From NCBI GenBank assembly GCA_030015575.1, contig CM057337.1, positions 298,740,044 to 298,804,043 on the forward strand: a stretch of DNA of 64,000 bases, given 5' to 3'. The DNA comes from Agapanthus africanus. Its lineage: Eukaryota > Streptophyta > Magnoliopsida > Asparagales > Amaryllidaceae. A model generated the notes under the pieces. That model saw only the letters and a program-made list of their open reading frames with translations. It ran no database searches and had not been told where the DNA came from. Within the stretch, counting starts at the first letter, position 1, and each line of letters begins with the position of its first letter. Made by a program: the position numbers and the translations under genes. Shown piece after piece: positions 1 through 9,835 of this stretch.

Positions 1-2147
1 CCAACACAGGATCAGGTAAGAGCAGCTTTGTCTGGATAGACAACAGGAACGGTCCGTGAGGACTACATGTCAGGTTTGTTGGCATTAGACACGAGCTCAA
101 GTAACGGGTCAAGCCATGGTACATCCCGTCGAGTCAAGTAGTGTACAGTACCCTGTCGGGTCAGGTAATATGTGTAGCAAGTCATGTCAGGGTGTACAAG
201 ACGTCATGTGGGTGCTCATAATCAAACTAACATAAATATGATTATAAATGAACAAGCATGAGTACTATCAGAGCAATAAACTAGATCAGGTAAGTTGATA
301 AGCAGATAAGTACATATTACATGATATCGATGCACAATTATCATTTTGTGTTAAGGGATAGTTGCACATTACTTAGTACAGTATAACAATATGGATATTA
401 AAATCAGGTTAAAGTGTTTTAATAATCTAAAGATGCAATGGGCTACTATTTTTAATCTATAGGTATTAGAATATGTATAAATGATTTAAATAGCATGTAG
501 CAAGATTAACTTACCTTGACGGGTCGCGAAACGGAAAACGAAACGTTACGCGTCGGCGGGGAAAAATCGTGACGCGCGCACGCTTCACGGAATGAACCCA
601 AACAACGAACAGTGGAGTCACACGGGTCGCAGGTCTTCGCTGGGTCATCGGAAAACGTCGTCGGCACCGTTGGATTCCGGCCAAATACCAAAACAGTGAA
701 CAAGATATAAACAATAGAAGAAAATGTGAAGAACAGGAATGGAAGAAGAGAAAGTGAAGGAGGGATAGCTTACTGGCTGCAGAGGGATGATAAAGGTGAT
801 GGTGAGATGACGGTGATGAGATCGATGGACTCCCACGATTCTACAGAAACTATTTACAGTAAAGAAGTTTATTATGAAGAAGAAGAGAAAGATGAAGAAG
901 AAGAGAAGGAGGATGGGGAATGGGAGGTTGCATACCGGAGTTGTACATGATGCCAGGGACACGGGACGAGTCGTCGACGGCCACAGCTCCGGCGAACTGT
1001 CTGCAGGGAAACATCGGCCAAGCACAGAAAAAGAATAAGGAAAGGAAGAAGAAGGAAGGAAGGAAGGAAGGGGTGTGGAAACTCACCGCTACGTCGATCT
1101 GGAACCGTGGACGGCGACGAGATCACTCCGGTGATCGTCGCGGTGAGGAGACGTGCAGGCCTCGGCTGTGCACACCGGCGCTCGATGCGCGTGCAGGGAA
1201 CGGAGAAGGAGAAGTTAGAAAGGAGGTGAGGGTGATGAGCTGCGACGAACGGCGATGGTCGCATCGGCGTTGGGGCAACGGTGAAGGAAAATGAGGCGGA
1301 TAGGGTTATCAGGGGTTAGGTTTTGGCTTCTGTAAAATAAAGAGGAAGAGAATATAAAGGAGAGAGAAAGAGAGATTCGCGGGGAGGAGAGAGAGAGAGG
1401 GATACGAGAGGAGAGAGAATAGGAGAGAGATAGAGAGGTGGAGAGAGATCGAGAGGAGAGAGAAACTGGGGAGGAGAAAGAAAATTGTCTCCTAGTGCCC
1501 GCGAGAGAGAGACAGAAGAGAGAGAATAGAAGGAGAAGGAGGAGAGAGAGGGATACGGTGGGGCCCGAGGGGTTTAAGTGGATTGTGATTGGCTCGTGGC
1601 CAACTAAGGAAAGAAAGAGGAAGATTTGTGGGGTTGCACAGTTAGGAAAAACTTTTTAAAAGATTTTAAGAAAATGGGAAAATATTTTCTGGGTTGAGAA
1701 TTCGATTTCGCTGGTTTTTAAAATATTATAAAAATAGGATTTGGCGCAAATGCAAAATATTTCAGAATTACGCCCGGGTCGGGTCCAAAAATTTGAATTT
1801 GAAGTAAAAAAATTATTGGCGGGTTCCAAAAATTAAAATGAAGGATTTTATAATTAAAAAGCATACCCCCAAGAACGGACGCACGTACGTACGCGTAGCC
1901 GTCCAAACACATCCGTTTCACTGAACTGGACGAGAACACGATGCAAGGATGCTACCACTGGGTTAGGGATGCCGAGCAGGCCATGACAAGTATTTTAATT
2001 TATTTTAAAAGACTTAAATTGTTATATGCAAGAATTTGAATTTTCGGGTAAATTATAATAAGAACAGCCAAGTAAGATCAATGAAATAAATACCACACAC
2101 CATTCATACGGTAACAGAAATTTGTAGAACAGGACTCGGTTGTTACA
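1..2147 (-). mobile_element. D3: probable gypsy LTR, minus orientation, cut by the window edge
   Basis: Read on the minus strand, this stretch begins TGTAACAACC directly beside B1 sequence at 2148. The gypsy LTRs D1 and D2 begin in the same way (TGTAACGTTTC, TGTAACATTTC). B1 continues in register to its right, so the junction at 2147/2148 is an insertion boundary. The other end and the second TSD lie outside the window. The interior has no recognisable protein; the open frames around 700-1300 are low-complexity. A minus-strand AAGGTAAGTTAAT near 515 recalls the AGGTGAGTAGATTT segment of D1 and D2 LTRs. Family assignment rests on the LTR start and context, so it is tentative; a whole element rather than one LTR may continue to the left. 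Confidence 0.5.
1325..1560. repeat. Purine-rich GAGA low-complexity tract
   Basis: Dense GAGAGA/GGAGAGA runs, with related purine-rich DNA scattered from about 720 to 1070. It gives long but meaningless open frames rich in Arg, Glu and Lys. It lies inside the probable D3 LTR. Confidence 0.8.
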
Positions 2148-2241
2148 GTGTCATGTCCTGGTATTTGGATGACATACACAGAGTAGGAAATGAAATTCCT
2201 ATACTACGGTCGGTTATACTTTGGTTGTCACACAGTGGTTT
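2148..2241 (+). pseudogene. B1 reverse transcriptase fragment (left of D1 insertion)
   Basis: Translates as a copia RT palm fragment containing YLDDIHRVGNEIPILRSV, matching the YVDDILLIGN box of copia elements G and A and the B2 copy at 58673-58765. The reading continues at 13710 beyond D1, so this is one pol gene split by an insertion. D1 entered about 75 bp after the catalytic YLDD box. The left side is cut by D3 at 2147. The rest of B1 (5' LTR, leader, gag) should lie left of the window. RT copies element RNA into DNA in cytoplasmic particles; this copy is dead. Confidence 0.85.
2237..2241. repeat. Target-site duplication of D1 (GGTTT), left copy
   Basis: GGTTT here and again at 13710-13714. 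B2 reads TTGTTTCTCCAC across the same site without an insertion, which confirms the pre-insertion sequence. Confidence 0.95.
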
Positions 2242-5200
2242 TGTAACGTTTCAGAAATCGTTTTGTGGATTTTTCCGTTTTAGGGCAAAATTTTCGGTAT
2301 TTTCCGTTTTAACCCGATTTCGATCAAACTTCCGTAAAATCTTGCCGGCACCTATTTTAGCTAAAATAAAGCTTGTGCAAGAACTTTGGGGGTATTTGGG
2401 AGGTTTTGGTTCAGATAGAATTTTTCCCAAGTAAAATATTATTTTAGTCGGTAAAATATGCGCGTAAAACGGAAAAAATTTTCTAAATGAAAATTCTTGG
2501 AAATCATCACTACAATTATTTTTTAGAACCTTCTTTTTAAATATCTAGATATTTTTTAGTGGAAAAGGTTTTGAATTAAAAAAGAAAAGAAAATGAAAGA
2601 AAAGGTATCATTTTTGCATTTAATGAAGTAATTAATGCATTAAACTAGAACTTTCTTCTCCCTTTTTGCACAAACCCCCCCACCCTCATGACCGGCCCCT
2701 CTCTCCCCCTTGCTGCCCTTGTTCTTCCTCACTCATTTTTCATCATTTCTTGCACAAATAAATCATGAAAAATCCATATAAATTCATAGAAATTCAAATA
2801 AAATCCAAAACCTTCATTCTTCTTCACAAAAGTTGCTTGGATCTTCATTCTAGTGAGGATTTTGGAGACTAAAGTTTGGTTTTATTCTTGATTCAAGTGG
2901 TGTTCTTAAAGGTATAAAATCCTAACCCTAATCCTTAATTGTTAAGTTTAAATCTTTATGCTAGCTTAATTAGATGTTAATTTAAGCTTTTAATTTCATG
3001 TTTAAATTCTAAAAATGGTTTTAGAATATTCAAGTTAAGGTTAAAGCTTTATTTAAATGTTTAATGTTTAATTAAAGTGTTAATTTGTGATTTGGAAAAG
3101 CTTAACCTAGTAGAAAATGCTAATTTTTGATAATTACTACTTTGTCTAATTAAGGGTTTTTGCTTACTAGGTTTTTGCTAAAACTTAATTAAGCTAGTTT
3201 AAAAATATAAAAATGGTTTAACCTTGCTATTTGAAGATATTTGTAAATTATAGTTTTGGTAAAACTTGTAGCTTTGTGCTAAAAAGATAAGTATTGCTTA
3301 CTAGATTTCGGTAACTTTTAGGCGTTGGTTTCTTTTGATATTGCGACGTTATTTATATTGAGTCCACGTTTATTTTTGTGTTCTGAATGCGTGATCGGGA
3401 CGATCGGAATCTAGACTAGGTGTTTCGTAGTTTGGCGACCCTAGTTAGGGTTTTTGGCCGATGTCGTGCGCGTTAGGTGCGCTAAGTGCGCAAATTTTCT
3501 GGCCGTTTTGATTTCGTTTCGTTGTCTTTTCGCCGATATAGGATATTTAACTTATGTGATGTGTTTGTGAAATTTTAGGTTCGCAAGCGGGGACTTCGGA
3601 CGCTACGACAAGGGAAAACAGGTGGTAGGCTTCACTTAGCCAGGAGCGTTGGTGAGTAGATTTAACATCTACAGGGGAATCGCCCGCATGGCGTTATGCG
3701 TCTGGGCTAGAGATGTTATTTCTGTCGCATATTCTATGTCATATTTAGAATTGCGCATTTACCCTATTACTTAGATATTATTGTGCTTGGACTAGTATCC
3801 TTAGGACACTGCACATATTATTGACGATTCATGTTGCACGAGCACTGATTGTATGCTACACACACCGTCAATAATTGCCATGTCACGCACAACCCACTTA
3901 TAGATATGATATTGCTTGGTTATGGACATTGAGATTTTGATTCATATTTCTTTACGCATTGACTTATAGCATACCTGTATACCTACATGCTTACACATAT
4001 GCTCTGACATAGTTACATGCTAGTTACCTGTATACCTATAGAGTATTGTACCATTAATGATAGGTACATGCACACTTTATGACATACCTACAGGTATACC
4101 TTGCACACCTATTTCACTTATACCCAGGTGGTATACTACATCATTACTTATAGGTAGATACGTATATATTGCTATACCTTTATGTTTTCACATACATCTG
4201 GTTATAGCTACATGTTTACCTTTACCTGATGTTATTTTAGAATTGGAGAAAATTAGGAACCGCATGATATTTATATTAACTTGTTGCAGTTAATTAGCGG
4301 CTTTTCCTTTATATGTTTACATTTCCGTTTATGTTGCATATATTATATTCATGGATTTTCGCATTGTGATATGGATTTTTCATGATGTTTTCTGGATTTG
4401 GGGACCGTAGGAGTTCATGAAATTACGTATTATTTGAAAAACCCGGTTTCCTTGATTTGATATTTCAGCAGCCACCATGAAATTTATCGGTTCCGATATA
4501 TATATACCCCAAACGAGGAAAGGAGGGGTCCGTGTACGGGTACATGGTGGGGCCCGGAGATAACCCGGGGCAAGAGTCGTGGAGTAGACGATGAGTTAGT
4601 GGGGGAACCATACCATCCGGTGACATTACCAATGACTCGGCGGTTATCATGGGGATACCGACGGGAGTCATGTACATATAGATACGTCGAGAGGCGAGGG
4701 TCAGAGCTAGGCACTCGAGCTTTCGGGATAGCGTATAATACGTACCTATCAGGGTGCCAGTTGTGGTGACAGCAACTGATAGACCTGTATTTCTGTGTCG
4801 ATACTTGACATATTGGTTTCATGATATTTCTTTTTACTCCTTTGTATATATAACAGGGGTTTAGGCTACTGTTATATATGCCCTTACACCAATATTAGTG
4901 GAATGGGACGCTAATATATGTGTATTGACATTAAATTATATACATCATCATATTTATTCATGCAAATATATTTAGGATGTTACATTTTTACTTGATAATT
5001 TGATTTGGGTTATAGGTGATTAATTTGATATTGGATACAGGATATTTATGAGATTGTTGATTTGTACATTCTGGATATATAAGATTTATTCGATATTGTA
5101 CATTCAGGATTTGTGAGACTTATATGATATGAGAGCCAATTTGGGGGCTGATTTGAGGAATTGGGATTTGGATTTGTCCTGATGGATTGTGATCCTACCA

Positions 5201-6113
5201 CGATGTCAGGATTCCGTGGAAATGACATATTTCATTCCATACTCCACATTTATTGTTTATGCACTGATTCTTGTATTAGTAGTACCTGTTAGAGTGCCTT
5301 TCATGACTGTTGCATTTACATACCTTTATTTTTAAGCATTGCTTCATGTATTACTTGTACCTGCTAGTGTACCTTTCATAATTATTGCATTCATATGACC
5401 TTTTATTGCTATTAATTGCACATGTTAGATTCACGCTATACGTGCATACTTGCGATTACCTGCATATGTTACTTACTATTCACGAGTTGGCAACTCACCC
5501 CCGTTGTGCCACAGGGTTTTGCAGGTTATTTCCCCAGAGTAGTCGAGGCAGGCTATTCATCTATCTTATCATCTTTTGCTCTGGATACCGCATCAGCTCA
5601 CAGTGTGCAGTTTGCTTAGGTGGGTTTTGTGGTTATTCGTTTGTTGTATTGTATATTCGTTGTATCCTTGTACTCTCCATCTACTATATTTTCTTGTTGA
5701 CTTAGAGACTTGTGAGGACGATACTTGTATATTTTGGGGACTTGGATATCTTTTATGCTGTTTTACTTATATCGTCTTTTATTTCTTCGCTACGGCGTCG
5801 TATATCTGTTGTGCTGGTTGTTTTCCGCCTTTTGGCATGGATTTGCTCCCGTTGGTGATGCTTTACTTTATATTTATGTTGTACCCATTTTTGGGGTTGG
5901 TTTTTACAAAGGTGGTGGTGCCGAAATTTTCAAAAAAGTAAATTGGACTTAAAGAATTTATAATTGAGATTTTCAAAAGATTAAACAATGTTTCTTATCT
6001 TTTCTTGTCATTTAATGGTTTAGATTTCTGGGTTTTGGCTTTCTTTTACTGCGTTACGCCTGTAGACGTTGCGTAGTATTAGGGCCGTCACGTGCCAATT
6101 TTGGGTCGTGACA
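2242..6113 (+). repeat. 5' LTR of D1
   Basis: Begins TGTAACGTTTC and ends GGGTCGTGACA, immediately before the PBS. 3872 bp, colinear with 9836-13709. It carries the promoter and RNA-processing signals of the element, though I could not place TATA or poly(A) sites. Only scattered substitutions and small indels separate the two LTRs. The open frames near 4057-4822 and 5385-5952 are chance frames repeated in both LTRs. The 3960-4230 part is rich in short dispersed copies of ACCTGTATACCTA and its inverse. Confidence 0.95.
5261..5404 (+). repeat. Imperfect 70-bp tandem duplication in D1 LTR
   Basis: Two adjacent units of about 72 bp (5261-5333 and 5334-5404), each containing a TACCTG.TAG.GT.CCTTTCAT core. 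The same doublet occurs in the 3' LTR near 12856-13000, so it pre-dates this insertion. Confidence 0.7.
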
Positions 6114-6116
6114 AAA

Positions 6117-6137
6117 TTTGTATCAGAGCGCTAGGTT
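6117..6137 (+). other. Primer-binding site of D1
   Basis: TTTGTATCAGAGCGCTAGG starts a few bases after the LTR end. It differs slightly from the canonical TGGTATCAGAGCC complement of the initiator tRNA-Met 3' end. This is where minus-strand DNA synthesis is primed. Confidence 0.85.
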
Positions 6138-6347
6138 TTTACCTTTCGGAGTGTAGAATGACCTTGGTATGATGGAGTATGTAGCTTAAGCAGAGTAACG
6201 TAGTGTGTGTATGTCCGCGGCATACTCACGATGCGGTACTCCGCCTAAAGTGACCTAAGTACAAATTGCTTGAAATTCCTTCCTTGATATATATCCTTGA
6301 GATTCGATTTCCGTGTTCATATCAAATCCTATCTCTATTTATAGCCT

Positions 6348-6731
6348 TTGCCGCCGACGACTATGGGGACTCAGAGTGATGCAGCGAGGGCCGAGGTCAG
6401 AGTTGACTCGGGTGGGTCAAGGACTGACCAGGATGGCGCGCTCGTTGCACAGGAGCAGATGGATCCTCCTTCGACAGATAGTATCGCTAGGCTTGTGATA
6501 GAGATGCAGGACTTGCGCCAGACGATGAGTTCATTGGTTGAGGCCGTTCGAGCGCAGCGACAGGAGGTTGTCACCCCTGTTACCCAGTTGTTCCTTGCAA
6601 TCAGCATGCAGCATTCCGTCACTTACATAGCACTAGTAGATGCGGCCCCAGTTGACGAGGGACGCCTTCCAGAGACTTTGGGAGTTCCGGAACAGTGGAG
6701 GACTCGTACCGGTGTACCAGCCCAGAGATAG
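6348..6731 (+). pseudogene. D1 gag remnant (N-terminal part only)
   Basis: Open frame of 127 codons beginning MPPTTMGTQSDAARAEV, placed where gypsy gag starts, about 230 bp after the PBS. It has an MPP-type start, a low-complexity N-terminus and a predicted helical DLRQTMSSLVEAVRAQRQE stretch. Gag of this group is usually several hundred residues and ends in a CCHC zinc knuckle. Here the capsid core and knuckle are missing and the frame soon runs into protease remnants, so an internal deletion is likely. Between the PBS and this frame I see nothing else recognisable. Confidence 0.6.
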
Positions 6732-6789
6732 AGGCCTAGTCGTCGAGACAGCTTTCGTGACCGTCGCGAGAGTAGCAGACGTTTGGGAT

Positions 6790-7060
6790 GAGGAGAGTCG
6801 TGTTAGCTAGATCAGCCGTTTGTTGTGTTAATTTCTGTCAGCGATTCTTTTGTTGCGCAACACGTATTTCAGTCGTGTGCCAATCGGTTAGGAGATTCGT
6901 CCGTCGTTGTGATCCTTCTAGAGATGTTGGATTTGACGTCCTCCTGGGCACAGACTGGTTAGCTACGTGCTAGGCGTCTGTGGACCGCCGCGAGAAAACA
7001 GTCAGGTTTTGTTTTCCCGGCGAGTCAGTTCTTGTTGTGCGAGAGGACAGTGGTGCCACC
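6790..7060 (+). pseudogene. D1 protease remnant
   Basis: The frame at 6788-6973 ends in VGFDVLLGTDWLATC, then after a stop continues with SVDRREKTVRF and CFPGES. This matches the C-terminal part of gypsy aspartic protease (typically YDVILGMDWL...ASVDC). Upstream, DSFVAQHVF resembles the segment after the catalytic Asp-Ser-Gly, but the DSG triad itself is not seen. The enzyme would cleave the gag-pol polyprotein; this copy cannot be active. Confidence 0.75.
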
Positions 7061-7159
7061 TCTCACAGCTTGAGTTCAGTCTTTTTCGCTAGTCGGCTTT
7101 TGAGGAGAGGATGTCGAGGATTCTTGACGTTCATTCGTGATACCGGAGCCACAGTGGGT

Positions 7160-7690
7160 TTGTTGTACCGGGTTCCTTCGTGCGAGAGTTTTCCGACGTT
7201 GTTCCAGATAAGCCGGCGAAGCTTAGGGAGCTTAAGGATCTGCTGCAGAGTTTCTAGATAGGTGGGGAATGTGTGTCTGAGTGTTCGCATTGGGGAGCTC
7301 CTATTTCTGTTCGTCAAGGAGAAAGACGGCAGTTTGAGGTTTTGTATTGATTGATCGTCAATTGAACCGGCTTACGGTGCGGATAGGTATCCGTTACCTC
7401 GCATTGACGATTTCTTCGCTCAGTTTCCGAGTGCGAGACATTTTCTAAGTTTGTTTGGGATCAGGTCAACATTGTTGCGGGTTCGGAGTGATGACATTCC
7501 GAAGACTGCCTTGTGCATGCTACGGGCTTTGTGTGTTTTGGTGATGTCATTGGACTCACTATGCCCTAACAGCATTCGTAGAGGTGATGAACCAGATTTC
7601 TTCAGGCCGTTCCTTGACCAGTTATTATTGTGTTATTGACGACATTCTGGTCTATTCAATGTGTCGTGAGGGATAAGAGCAGCACTTGAG
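7160..7690 (+). pseudogene. D1 reverse transcriptase remnant (gypsy type)
   Basis: Pieces in changing frames follow the gypsy RT order: a DVVPDKPAKLRELKDLLQSF-like entry, WGAPISV, VKEKDGSLRFCID, a RYPLPRIDDFFAQ segment near 7385-7420, RVRSDDIPKTA near 7468, and a IIVLLTTFW/IDDILVYS catalytic box near 7622-7660. Each piece aligns with the known layout of Ty3/gypsy RT, but several stops and single-base shifts separate them. The catalytic YIDD-type Asp pair is still readable as IDD. No functional product is possible. Confidence 0.85.
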
Positions 7691-7699
7691 GATTTGTTT

Positions 7700-8300
7700 T
7701 GCAGACATTGGGAGTGCCCCAGCTGTTGCTAGATTCTTGGAGTGTTCCTTCAGGCTTGGTTGTGTTGACTCCTAGGTCTTATAGTTATGGGAGACGGTTT
7801 TCGTATGGTTCCGAGGAAGATCGAGGCCATACAACTTAGGCCCAGACTTGTGTATGGACGGAGGTCCGCAGATTTTTGGGCATAGCAGGTTTTTACTACC
7901 GTTTCGTGCAGGATTGCTAGCGTAGTGCTGCACCGTTGACTGAATTTACCGGATGGAAGGTTTCTTTTCTTTGGACTGAGGCATGCGTGCGGAGTTTTTC
8001 AGCAGTTGAAGACTTGGTTAACAACTGCATCAGTTCTTTCTTTGCTTTCTGGTTCGGGCGACTTTGTTGTTTAACTGTGATGTTTCGCGAGTGGGGCTTG
8101 ATTGTGTACTGAGGTGACACTATAGAGTTATCGCTTTTGCTTCCCTACATCTGGAGGAAGTACGAGCAAGATATCCCACTCGTGATCTGGAGATGGCTGC
8201 GGTGGTCGTGCGTTGGAGATTTGGAGACACTACTTGTTTGAGAGTCGTGTCAGATTTTCACGGACCACCAGAGCTTAATATACATCTTCCTGCAGCGGGT
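7700..8300 (+). pseudogene. D1 RNase H remnant
   Basis: Fragments in several frames: WTEACVRSFSAVEDLVNNCI-like text near 7972-8030 (gypsy FxWTxxCExxFxxLKxxL), and EVRARYPTRDLEMAAVV near 8156-8205, matching the NYPTHDLELAAVV motif that closes gypsy RNase H. Frameshifts and stops are frequent. RNase H removes the RNA strand during reverse transcription. Confidence 0.75.
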
Positions 8301-8479
8301 GTTCATTGTTCAGTCAGTCTTCTATAGATTTACAGTTCTTATGCGATCGTTGAGTACAGCTTAAGTTCGCCTCTACTGAGGGCACAGCTTGCTCATGTCC
8401 GCGTCCGACCACTTTTCCTTAATCGCTTTGGCGAGGCACTGCCCGCCGATGCTCGTACGTCAAAGATTCTTGAGCATAC

Positions 8480-9480
8480 TCGGCTGGGTAATGATTCAGA
8501 GTCCTTGAATTGTGACAAGATGTGCTACATTTAAGGACGTATTTGTGTACCTGATACTATTGGGTAGAGACGCAAAATCCTAGAGTAGGCACATAAGTCA
8601 ACTTTCGGTGTTCATTCAAGTTCCACCAATTTGTAGCGTGACTTGTGAGATAGTTACGGGTGGGCAGGGATGAATAGGAAGTTTCGGATTTCGTTTCGAG
8701 GTGTCTGTCTTGTTGTGTGTTAAGGTTGAGCATTTGAGACCGGCTGGAGAGTTACAACCTTTAACCGTTCTGAAGTTGGAGTGGGAGCAGATCTCCACGA
8801 ATTTCGTTATGGTGTCTACCTAGGTTTAGTCAGGGTGTGACTCCATTCGGATGCTAGTTGTCCGGTTATACTCGGGTTGCTCAGTTGTCCTTGGTTAAGT
8901 TTGTGCGTTGCACGGAGTTCCTTCATGGGTCGTAGCCAAATAGGGCACCCTATTCGCTTGCCGTTTTGGACAGGAACTTCAGGAAGCCTTGGGTACTGGT
9001 TGAGCTTTAGCTCCGTTTTTCCATCCGCGGGATGATGGTTTTGTGAGAGCGGGCTATACCGACTCTGGAGGATATGCTTGTGTGTACGTATTAATTGTTG
9101 TCGGCAGTTGGGATCGTCACTTGCCATTGTTAGAATTCTCCTTCGATAGCTGTTATCAGGAGGCACTCCAATTGGCAACCTTTAAGTTTTGTTTGTTAGG
9201 TTGTGTCGGTCACCAGTCTGTTTTTCTGACTCTGCGTAAGTAGGATTTTTGGACCCCAGCTAGTCTAGAGACTTCGGAGATGATCCAGTTGGTTCAGGTC
9301 AGGATGAGAGTAGCCCGGTGCAGACAGAGATCTTATGCCGACCGTGATGGTCGCAGGCTTGAGTTCGCAGTGGGAGCTCATTTATTCCTACGGATTTTTC
9401 CGATGAATGACGTGTTGAGTTTTAGGAAGCTTATCCCAGAATGGTAGGTCCTTTTGAGATCCTCAAGCGAGTTAAGTTTC
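8480..9480 (+). pseudogene. D1 integrase remnant
   Basis: The clearest piece is WDRHLPLLEFSFDSCYQEA (about 9112-9168), the gypsy integrase WDxxLPxxEFAYN motif. Before it, degraded text around 8880-9060 matches the core-domain order (LAKLCVARI-, LHGVP-, DGSERA...TDS). After it, SEMIQLVQVRMRVARCRQR and SYADRDGRRLEFAVGAHLFL (9278-9390) match the C-terminal region (YADxRRRxLEFxVGDxVFL). Stops and shifts are scattered. Integrase would insert the cDNA into chromosomal DNA. Confidence 0.85.
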
Positions 9481-9534
9481 GTTGCCTTTAATTTGGCACT
9501 TCCGCCCAGATTATTGAGTGTTCACCCCGTATTC

Positions 9535-9790
9535 CTTGTATCGATACTTTGCAATTACCTTCATGACTTTTCTCACATGATTCAGCATCAGACCATTTGG
9601 CTTGGACGTGATCGTTTCGTTCACCGGCAGCCAATTGTGTTAATGGCTCGGCAGGTGGAGGAACTTCGGTCAAGGGTCTTGCCATCTGTGGAGGGTTTTC
9701 TTGGACGTAGCCGTATAGTGAGGTGATCACTTGGGAGGCTGCGAGCGAGATCAAGGAGTTTTGTAATCTTCTCTTTGAAGGCACGCTTAG
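9535..9790 (+). pseudogene. D1 integrase tail with chromodomain-like segment
   Basis: In the frame at 9454-9726 the text RQPIVLMARQVEELRSRVLP resembles the end of chromovirus integrases, where a (P)IRILDRxxKxLRxKxIPxVKVxW stretch opens the chromodomain. A frameshift follows, then EVITWEAASEIKE, matching the EEATWExExxM part. Chromodomains bind modified histones and steer insertion to heterochromatin. The match is by eye and the domain is broken, so the call is moderate. Confidence 0.6.
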
Positions 9791-9819
9791 TGAAAATTAT
9801 AATTCGAGGAACGAATTTC

Positions 9820-9835
9820 TTTAAGGAGGGAAGAT
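9820..9835 (+). other. Polypurine tract of D1
   Basis: TTTAAGGAGGGAAGAT lies immediately before the 3' LTR start TGTAACG. It primes plus-strand synthesis. Confidence 0.9.

Noticed and set aside
645-1294. Overlapping frames of 124-130 codons on both strands
   Set aside because: Low-complexity purine/pyrimidine DNA gives Glu/Lys/Arg-rich and Ser/Phe/Leu-rich shadows. No domain, no splice structure, and the place is inside a probable LTR.
5385-5952. 106- and 121-codon hydrophobic frames, repeated at 12981-13548
   Set aside because: Both copies are within D1 LTRs. The overlapping frames are equally open, which points to T-rich composition and not to a membrane protein.
6117-6137. tRNA-like TATCAGAGC sequences at 6120, 25570, 30330, 47770 and 53886
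   Set aside because: These are primer-binding sites, complementary to the tRNA 3' end. No cloverleaf surrounds them.
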